From: CAYUNT01 sp964446285 | Lineage (GTDB): Bacteria > Sumerlaeota > Sumerlaeia > SLMS01 > CAYUNT01 | Direction: 5' to 3' | Assembly (NCBI GenBank): GCA_964446285.1 | Contig: CAYUNT010000115.1 | Coordinates: 1-14,404, forward strand | DNA: 14,404 nt | Shown: positions 6,169-12,517 of the stretch, one piece after another | Numbering within the stretch: position 1 is the first letter of the stretch | How the letters are laid out: every line of letters starts with the position of its first letter | Program-made: the position numbers and the translations under genes | Notes under the pieces: generated by a model | What the model was told of the DNA's origin: nothing | Seen by the model: the letters and a program-made list of their open reading frames with translations, nothing else | Database searches by the model: none

Positions 6169-9100
6169 ATGGTATTCAAAGAGTTTGCCTTGTCGGAAGC
6201 CGTTTTGCGCGGCATAGAATCCGTTGGATTTAATCAACCAACTCCCGTTCAGGAACAAGCGCTGGGTCCGGCGCTCCAGGGGCGAGACCTGATTGTATTT
6301 GCCGAAACGGGAACCGGACGGACGGTTTCTTACGCCCTTCCGATCCTCGAACGCCTTGCGCGTCAGTTGCGCGTAGAGGCGGTCGGCAAGGACGGCGGTG
6401 CGCCTGGCGTGGCGTCTGCTGCCGGCGAGGCCACCCCAGCACAGGCCCCCGCGGAACCCGGCGCGTCCGAAGGAACAAAGGATTCAGAATCCTCGCCGCC
6501 AGAGCCTAAGGATGCCGGCGAATCCGCTTCGAGCGGCGAGGCCATCGTTGCGCCTGCCGCCGGAGAAACCGGCGTCGCCTCCGCGGCCGCCCCGCCCGTT
6601 CCACCTTCTTCGCTCCAGGCGGATCGGCCGATGCTCACCGCGCTTATTCTTGGCCCGACGCGCGAGTCGGTTACCCGCGCGGAATCGACCCTGCGCGCGC
6701 TTGGCCAGCATTTGCCCGTGCGCATCCGGGCGATTTTTGGCGGCGTGCCCGCCGCGCCGCAACGCGAAGCCATCCGCCGCGGACTCCACGTGATCGCCGC
6801 CACGCCTGGCCGTCTTTCGGAAATCTTTCGCCGCCAGGATGTGCCGCTGGACAAGGTGCAGATTCTCGTCCTCGACGAACTCGATCACCTGGCCCAGATG
6901 AATCTCGTGACCGATCTGCGCGCCATTACTGACCGCATTCCGCCCACGCGCCAGACGCTCGTTTTCGCCGCCAAGCGCACCGTGGAACTCGATGCTCTGG
7001 CCTCGACCTTTGTCCGCGATCCGGTGGCTGTTCAGATCGAGGGGGCCGAAGTCCCGCTGGCGCAGATTCACCAAGCTTATTATATAGTGGATCATCTTCA
7101 GAAAAACGAAATGCTGTTGGAGCTGTTCCGGCGCCTGCAGCCCGCGAAATGCGTTGTGTTTTTCCGGACGCGCCGTTCGGTGGACCGCCTGCATCCGCTG
7201 CTCGAACAAATGGGGATGCGGGTGAGCGTATTGCACGCGGACCGCACGCCCGCTCAGCGCCAGGGGGCGTTGCAGAGTTTCGCAACCGGAGAATCCAACA
7301 CGCTGCTGGCCACGGAAATGGCCGTTCGCAGCCTGGAGGTCGAGGGAATCACACACCTGATAAACTTTGACCTGCCTCAATTTCCCGACGACTACATGAA
7401 CCGCATCGTCCGCTGTTCGCAGATCAATCCGGTTCGCGACGTGCTCAGCCTGGTGTGCGCGGAAGACCGCGATGCGCTTCGCCGCCTGGAAAAGGCAGTA
7501 GGTCCCAACCTGGAACGCGCCGAGCTCGAGGGATTTGTTCTTTCTGCAAGGCGAGACCGCCGCGCCGGCGGTGAGGGAATGGCCGATTCCGCCAGCGCGG
7601 AAAGTTATGGCCCCCGCCGCGGCCGGCGCCCAATGCGCCCCGTGCCTCCTTTTCCTGAAGAGGCGGTCGCGGGCGTGGCGGGCAGCCCGCATAATGGAGC
7701 GTCAAGCGGAGTGCGCAACGGATCAGCAGGCGAATTCCGCCCCCAAACCGCTCCGGACACACCCAAGGGAGAATCCAACGGGCACAACGGACAGCCTTCT
7801 GGCGCCGCCGCCGCCGCGCCATCCGCGGCTGCGCCCGCGCCGTCTGGTTTGGCTTCTGTATCCCGCCAGCGGATTCACCCTTCGGAACGCCTGAGCGGAC
7901 GTTTGACGCGGCCCGATGCCCCGGCGGGCGCGAGTGCATCTGTGCCCGCAGCCCCATCCGCCGCTCCCGTTTCCGCGACGCCATCCCTCCGTCCGTCCCA
8001 AAATGCGCCAGCGCCAGCGTCTGCCGCGCCTTCGGCCGCTTCGGCGCGCGCTGTTTCCCACGGTTCCAAAGCGCCTCACGGCGGAGAAATCCGTCCAGGC
8101 CCATTCGAGCGCCGCGCAAGCCGCGAGCCACTTCTCCCGCCTCCGCCTCCCGTGTCGGCCGCTCCCGTGCTTCCGCCGGAATCCGAGGAAACGCCACAGA
8201 AACAGACTCTCTCCGGATTTTCCGTGACTTCCTTTTCCAAGCCTCAGGCAGAAGAAGGTCCGCCGCCGCAGCATTCTCGGCGCGGACGTCCGCGCGGGCG
8301 GGCAGGTCAGCGCCCCGACTGGATGGATTCTGTTGAGGAAAACAAGGCTGCGGAGAGCAAGGCCGCTCTATCCCGTCCGCCACTGGGTGAGAAGTCGGAG
8401 GACCGGGATAATGAGGAATCGGAACAAACGGATCGCGGCGGCTCATCGACGGCAAAGGGTCGCGGCGGGCGCGACGGCTACGAACGCCGTCCGCGCCGCA
8501 TCCGAAGTTGGGACCTCCACCGCGGCGGACTTCTTGATCCTCCGCCGCTTCTATCCACGCCATTTCCTTCGTTCTTAGCCGAGGAACGCCAGGCGCGAAA
8601 ACAAGAAAGCGCCGAACTGGCCGACCGCGAAAACAGTTTTGCCTCGGCGGGCGAGACGCGCCCCGGCGCCGCGGCCCAACTTGCCGAGATTCCTTCGGTG
8701 GAGCTCCCCATGCTCGATTGGGATCATCCGATGAATCCTTATCCGTCGGGCCGTCCGAGCGGCCTTACGCTGGCTTGGCAGCAGCGGATGAAAGGACTGG
8801 AAACGGCCCGATCCCTTGCGAATGGAGAAGTCGCGGGGCGCGCGGATTCGGCCCGTGTCCCTGCTGCTGGTGCTCGCCCGGCAAGTGGTGGAGTAGGCGC
8901 CGCGCCTGTCCGGCCTGGCGTGCAACCCGCAGCCGCCGCAGCGCCTTTCGTGCCTGCGTATCCTGTCGCGTTAGGAAGCGGAACGACCATCGGGATGGCG
9001 CCCGGGTCTTGGATTGCCCCGCCGCCGCCGGAATTGTCCTCGACGGAACCTGCTGCTCCGCCGGCCACGGAGGCGAAAGCCGCCGAAATGCCCGTTGCGA

Positions 9101-9852
9101 AAGGAACCGTTCCTCAAGTCCCGCCACCGCAGACCGAGCGCGCCGCGCCGGATCAAGGTTTGGCGTCCGGACAGCAACAAGTCCGGGGAGCATCCTCTCG
9201 GCGGGGACGGCGCGGGAGAAGGTCGTTCCAGCCCCAGTCCTCTGGCGGCAGTTACCAATCCACCGCGCCGCCTTCTGGTTCGAGGGCGGAAACCGCCCCC
9301 GCGAATGCCGCCTCGAACGCTGGTGAAAAGCCAGCCGCTCGCTCTCCGGAAGCGGGTATTCGCCGGCGCGGGCGTCCAAGAAAAACCGATTCAAATGCAT
9401 CTGCCGAATCCGCGCGCGCCGCTGCGGCGCCAAGACCTGTGGCGCCCAAACCCGCGGCGCCCCCGGTGCTTCCGCTTGCGGACGATCCAGGCGCGCTGGC
9501 CGCGCCGCGCCGCAAACGCGGCCGTCCACCCAGGACTGCGCCGCCCGCCTCCTCTGCCTCCTCGCCCGATCCGCAGACAGGGCCGGCGGATTCCGATGCG
9601 CGGGACGGACGCGGCGCCAAGCGCTCCGCCGCCGACGCCAAGGGATCGCCCTCGGAGCGCCAGGAACGATCAAGCAGGTCCAAGAGATCGGAATCGTCCT
9701 CTTTCTCCCCGTCCGCCCCTGCTACCCCGTTAACGCGCGGGCGCAAAAAGGCGGCTGCGGACGGCTCCGGCCAGTGCGGCGATTCTGCAAACGATAACAA
9801 GGAATCTCGAAAAGGCTCGCGCCCGCGCGGCAGGCGAAAAGCGGCGCAATAG
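6169..9852 (+). CDS. Degenerate DEAD-box helicase-like protein with AT-hook tail
   Basis: The 1227-residue protein has a two-RecA-domain DEAD-box core (residues 1-445) and a long disordered tail. The Q motif is intact (FKEFALSE...GFNQPTPVQ, 3-28). The other motifs are altered: Walker A AETGTGRT has Arg51 for Lys; Ia is PTRES (163-167); Ib TPGRL (212-216) is kept; II is DELD (236-239); III is AAK (267-269) for SAT; V is ATEMAVRSLE (381-390); VI is NRIVRCSQ (411-418) for HRIGRTGR. A low-complexity insert (about 66-152) separates motifs I and Ia. ATP-driven unwinding is therefore doubtful, but RNA or DNA binding may persist. The tail (about 460-1227) is rich in Ala/Pro/Ser/Arg, with AT-hook-like RGRPR (705-709), RGRPRK (1067-1072) and RGRPPR (1117-1122), plus RRGRRGRR (1011-1018). 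Two aromatic-containing islands (771-805, 848-880) may be short binding segments. The start at 6169 has GAGG only four bases upstream. The gene converges on the phosphatase-like gene. Confidence 0.88.
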   Translation: MVFKEFALSEAVLRGIESVGFNQPTPVQEQALGPALQGRDLIVFAETGTGRTVSYALPILERLARQLRVEAVGKDGGAPGVASAAGEATPAQAPAEPGASEGTKDSESSPPEPKDAGESASSGEAIVAPAAGETGVASAAAPPVPPSSLQADRPMLTALILGPTRESVTRAESTLRALGQHLPVRIRAIFGGVPAAPQREAIRRGLHVIAATPGRLSEIFRRQDVPLDKVQILVLDELDHLAQMNLVTDLRAITDRIPPTRQTLVFAAKRTVELDALASTFVRDPVAVQIEGAEVPLAQIHQAYYIVDHLQKNEMLLELFRRLQPAKCVVFFRTRRSVDRLHPLLEQMGMRVSVLHADRTPAQRQGALQSFATGESNTLLATEMAVRSLEVEGITHLINFDLPQFPDDYMNRIVRCSQINPVRDVLSLVCAEDRDALRRLEKAVGPNLERAELEGFVLSARRDRRAGGEGMADSASAESYGPRRGRRPMRPVPPFPEEAVAGVAGSPHNGASSGVRNGSAGEFRPQTAPDTPKGESNGHNGQPSGAAAAAPSAAAPAPSGLASVSRQRIHPSERLSGRLTRPDAPAGASASVPAAPSAAPVSATPSLRPSQNAPAPASAAPSAASARAVSHGSKAPHGGEIRPGPFERRASREPLLPPPPPVSAAPVLPPESEETPQKQTLSGFSVTSFSKPQAEEGPPPQHSRRGRPRGRAGQRPDWMDSVEENKAAESKAALSRPPLGEKSEDRDNEESEQTDRGGSSTAKGRGGRDGYERRPRRIRSWDLHRGGLLDPPPLLSTPFPSFLAEERQARKQESAELADRENSFASAGETRPGAAAQLAEIPSVELPMLDWDHPMNPYPSGRPSGLTLAWQQRMKGLETARSLANGEVAGRADSARVPAAGARPASGGVGAAPVRPGVQPAAAAAPFVPAYPVALGSGTTIGMAPGSWIAPPPPELSSTEPAAPPATEAKAAEMPVAKGTVPQVPPPQTERAAPDQGLASGQQQVRGASSRRGRRGRRSFQPQSSGGSYQSTAPPSGSRAETAPANAASNAGEKPAARSPEAGIRRRGRPRKTDSNASAESARAAAAPRPVAPKPAAPPVLPLADDPGALAAPRRKRGRPPRTAPPASSASSPDPQTGPADSDARDGRGAKRSAADAKGSPSERQERSSRSKRSESSSFSPSAPATPLTRGRKKAAADGSGQCGDSANDNKESRKGSRPRGRRKAAQ

Positions 9853-9878
9853 GCGTTTATCCGCCATTGATTCAGGTG

Positions 9879-10328
9879 TTATCCCGCGGCGCACAAAGCC
9901 GCTTCGTCTGCCTCGATGGGCTGCACGCATATCCGCGCGCGCTGAAACATCTTCCCCGTGTGAAGGCGCAAGCGTTCGGCGTCCGGGCGAGGCGAACGCG
10001 GCACGGTCACCATTCGGAGGGCGCGCTCGGGATTGTAGCCCATTTCGGCCAGAAATGCCGCGATGAGCGTTGCGCCTGTGGAGCCGACGGCAAGCACGCG
10101 GCGTCCGCGCCGCAGGCTCTCGCGCAAAAACTCGACGCCGTCGTTCACTTGATCTGCCGACAGGCTTCCGTCCGGACCCGCCGGGCGATGATACAGTTTA
10201 ATTTCTTCGGGGAAAAATCCGCCGTCGCCAAAGTAGATGATGGCATCGACGTGATGGCGTTCGAGGAGGAACGGATCGGTCGCCTCGCTGAGGTTTCCGA
10301 GAATCAGCCGGTCGAGAATAGGTTCCAT
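9879..10328 (-). CDS. Dual-specificity-phosphatase-like protein lacking the catalytic Cys
   Basis: The 149-residue cytoplasmic protein resembles the compact dual-specificity phosphatase fold. Residues 1-35 (MEPILDRLILGNLSEATD..., then LLERHHVDAIIYFGD) match the usual start 'ylGnl-da-d-L-lgi--il'. A helix (DQVNDGVEFLRESLRRG, 59-75) leads into the P-loop position RVLAVGSTGATLIAAFLAEMG (77-97). The normal signature is HCxxGxxR. Here it reads VGSTGATL (81-88), so the His, the nucleophilic Cys and the phosphate-binding Arg are Val81, Gly82 and Leu88, and only the central Gly85 remains. Phosphatase activity is not expected, and a phosphoprotein- or partner-binding role is inferred. The ATG at 10328 is preferred over a TTG at 10373 because AGGGAG lies eight bases upstream. 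Its stop is 26 bases from that of the convergent helicase-like gene. A Rossmann-type GxTGxT loop is an alternative reading of the same motif. Confidence 0.6.
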   Translation of the reverse strand: MEPILDRLILGNLSEATDPFLLERHHVDAIIYFGDGGFFPEEIKLYHRPAGPDGSLSADQVNDGVEFLRESLRRGRRVLAVGSTGATLIAAFLAEMGYNPERALRMVTVPRSPRPDAERLRLHTGKMFQRARICVQPIEADEAALCAAG

Positions 10329-10571
10329 GAGGCGCGCTCCCTGCGCAAAATCGTCTTTTTCCAGCCCGCCCAAGGCGCATGAACAGTGTCAAGATCATTT
10401 GCGCCACTGCGCTCGTAAAACTATTGAAAGGTCTCAGACGCCCCTGGCGAACCGGGTTGCCCGATGATTCCCCGCGCGCGGAAGCGGAAAAAAGGTTTTG
10501 CGTTCACGCGAGGGGGATGATAACGAACGAGTGCTTCCCAGGAGCGCGGATTTTATTCGCGCCCAATCTGA

Positions 10572-10590
10572 AACTCCTTCCCAGGGAGGG
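10572..10590 (+). promoter_or_regulatory. Ribosome-binding site with possible sequestering hairpin
   Basis: AGGGAGGG (10583-10590) is a strong Shine-Dalgarno site, eight bases before the ATG at 10599. The sequence just upstream, CTCCTTCCC, is close to its complement. Folding back, CCTTCC can pair with GGAGGG (one G-U pair, three-base loop) and hide the site. This could lower or regulate translation. It is visible in the sequence but untested, and part of the pairing could be chance in purine/pyrimidine-rich DNA. Confidence 0.4.
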
Positions 10591-10598
10591 CAAAGATC

Positions 10599-12206
10599 AT
10601 GTTGTTCCGTAGTGAAAAGCGCGTGAATTGGATCGCGCTCGCGGCGTTTGCCGTTCTAACCGCCGCATGGGCGGGAATCCAGGCAGCTCCCGATACTATC
10701 TCCTGGAATATCGGCGGTCCGGCCGGATACCGGACGCTGTGTTTTATGCCTCCGGCGGGGGAAACCCCAGGACCTGACGCAGGATTGATCGTTGTCGATG
10801 ATGCAGGCAGCCAAAGCAAAATCCTCATCGATCCGTCGGGTTTGGTGGGAACAAAAGACGGCAAAATCGGCGGCAAGGTGAAAATGTCGCTGCGCGACGG
10901 AAACGGGGTCGTTACGCCTCTGGGGGATGTCGAAGTCAAAGGCATCGCCTTTTCGCAACTTTGGATCACAGACAAGGTGGACCTTGTTTATGCAAATCCC
11001 AAGGACCTTGAATCCACACCCACCACAAAACTGGAACAAATCCGGAAGGTGAAGGTGTTTGTCAGCTTTGCCGGACGAGCCAAAAACGTTCCGAATGTGG
11101 GAACGGTTGCCGTCGCGGTTAGCGGCATAGAAAGCTATACCGAAAAAACAACCGGCACCATCGATTCAAATGATGTGATGACAATGACCTCGCCCACGCT
11201 GATGCGCGGCGAAAAAGGCATGAAAACCCGTGCCGCCGCCGTTGCGGGAAAAATCGCGTTTGGCAAAGTCACGAAGATGTATGCCGCCCCAGCCCCGATT
11301 ATGGGCGAAATCTACTCGACAGCGGCCACATTCGCCGCCCAAAACGAAAAGAAAATCAAATGGACGGGCGATGCGGTCTCTGTGGAATACCTCCCCACGA
11401 CCCAAACGCTTACCGCAGGCGGAGCCACCCAGGTGGCGACCAAGTGGCAGAGCGATAAATTCAAGACCCCGGGCCGCGCAAGCGTCAACTCGAACAACTG
11501 GAAAGACGCCCGGATGCGCGGCATTTCGACCGCGTTGATTTATACCACGCAGGCCGAATTGGAAAAAATCATTGCCGACGGTCAATTCTCCGGCATCGAG
11601 AGCCTGAGCTACCTGCCGCTCAATATGATTTTTGTCGCTGGAAAGTCCACTTACTGGCATTACTTCAAGTATGACAAAGACTTCCTCTATGAACAAATCC
11701 GCGGGGTGGCCCGCGCACATGGCAAGGGCTTCCTGGGAATTGAAGAATCGCTTGGCACATTCAAAGGTTCCGGTTCGGGAAAAGGCAAGTGCAAGGCGAG
11801 CTTTGTTTCGCAGGGTGCCACGGGCGAATTCACAGGAACGCTCCAGATTGACGAGTGGGCGCCGCATCCCACCAAAGTGGGGCGCTACACCGCCGCGGGA
11901 ACGCTCACTGTCAGCGGAAAACTCAAATCCAGCTGCTGCGGCGATTATGCTTTCACCAACATCGTATTCAAATTCAAACACGAAGACGGCCTGATCTTGA
12001 ATCCGCAGACAGGGAAAGTGTATATGAAGTTCACGGAAAAGGACTTCACCGGCGTTCCAAGCGGAGTGACGGGAACCGTGGTGGTTCGAGGCGAGTTCAA
12101 TGGCACAACGCTTTCGGGCAGCGTGGAAGCCTCGGCTCGCTGGAAAGAAAGCGACACCTTCAAGTGCGAAGTGGATGGCTCCTTCTCGGTGGATCAATCC
12201 GAATAG
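10599..12206 (+). CDS. Exported protein of unknown function
   Basis: I do not recognise this 535-residue protein. Residues 1-30 form a Sec signal peptide (basic n-region RSEKR, hydrophobic WIALAAFAVLTAAWAG, cleavage near IQA/AP), so it is exported to the periplasm or cell surface. The mature part is Lys/Gly/Thr-rich with alternating short hydrophobic strands, which suggests beta structure. Residues 31-270 contain repeated VKVFVSF/VAVAVSG-like strands. Residues 305-345 include an apparent helix (TTQAELEKIIADGQF). Residues 395-530 form a second beta-rich part with GTLTVSGKL, GTVVVRGEFNGTTLSGSVEA and four cysteines (398, 446, 447, 523) that might form disulfides. There is no transmembrane segment after the signal peptide and no lipobox. 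The ATG is supported by a strong AGGGAGGG eight bases upstream. A separate strong hairpin at 12312-12347 ends the unit. Coding status is secure; the role is open. Confidence 0.85.
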   Translation: MLFRSEKRVNWIALAAFAVLTAAWAGIQAAPDTISWNIGGPAGYRTLCFMPPAGETPGPDAGLIVVDDAGSQSKILIDPSGLVGTKDGKIGGKVKMSLRDGNGVVTPLGDVEVKGIAFSQLWITDKVDLVYANPKDLESTPTTKLEQIRKVKVFVSFAGRAKNVPNVGTVAVAVSGIESYTEKTTGTIDSNDVMTMTSPTLMRGEKGMKTRAAAVAGKIAFGKVTKMYAAPAPIMGEIYSTAATFAAQNEKKIKWTGDAVSVEYLPTTQTLTAGGATQVATKWQSDKFKTPGRASVNSNNWKDARMRGISTALIYTTQAELEKIIADGQFSGIESLSYLPLNMIFVAGKSTYWHYFKYDKDFLYEQIRGVARAHGKGFLGIEESLGTFKGSGSGKGKCKASFVSQGATGEFTGTLQIDEWAPHPTKVGRYTAAGTLTVSGKLKSSCCGDYAFTNIVFKFKHEDGLILNPQTGKVYMKFTEKDFTGVPSGVTGTVVVRGEFNGTTLSGSVEASARWKESDTFKCEVDGSFSVDQSE

Positions 12207-12311
12207 GAATCGCCACCCGAGGCCCGGCGCGCCGAATGGGCATGGTATTATGCCGCCCCGCGGAAATAAGCCGGCCATCTCCTGCAGTTTACTGAACTAG
12301 AACGCAAACCG

Positions 12312-12347
12312 CCTCCCCGCGCAGGGCACGTTCCCTCCGCGGGGAGG
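12312..12347. terminator. Strong hairpin, probable terminator
   Basis: CCTCCCCGCG (12312-12321) and CGCGGGGAGG (12338-12347) are perfect ten-base complements. Inside them AGGG (12323-12326) pairs with CCCT (12333-12336) after a single C-C mismatch, leaving a six-base loop. The downstream sequence is TTGGATTTTA, only a modest T-tract. The hairpin lies about 105 bases after the stop of the 535-residue gene and before the next gene, consistent with termination. A dispersed palindromic repeat is the alternative. Confidence 0.55.
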
Positions 12348-12517
12348 TTGGATTTTAGGGGCGAATTCGGCGCTCTTTCCGGTTTCACCTTGACCGATTT
12401 CTGTTCGCATTCCTAGCCTGATTGTTGCGCGTGGCGGCCAGGCGAAGCGTCCCGTATGGGAATGAACTCCGCGAAGGGCTGTTCTTGCGCCGCGCAGCTC
12501 TGGATGGAGGCTTACGG

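Noticed and set aside
6484..7692. 402-codon open frame antisense to the DEAD-box-like gene
   Set aside because: It mirrors third-position G+C bias of the true gene; the + strand has clear helicase motifs in order.
7445..8563. 372-codon antisense open frame over the disordered tail
   Set aside because: Arg/Ala/Gly-rich shadow of a low-complexity G+C-rich region with no domain features.
9853..9866. GGCG/CGCC mini-hairpin between the convergent stops
   Set aside because: Only four base pairs and no T-tract on either side; too weak to call a bidirectional terminator.
11166..12278. 370-codon open frame antisense to the 535-residue exported protein
   Set aside because: The + strand frame has a signal peptide and strong Shine-Dalgarno site; the antisense frame has neither.
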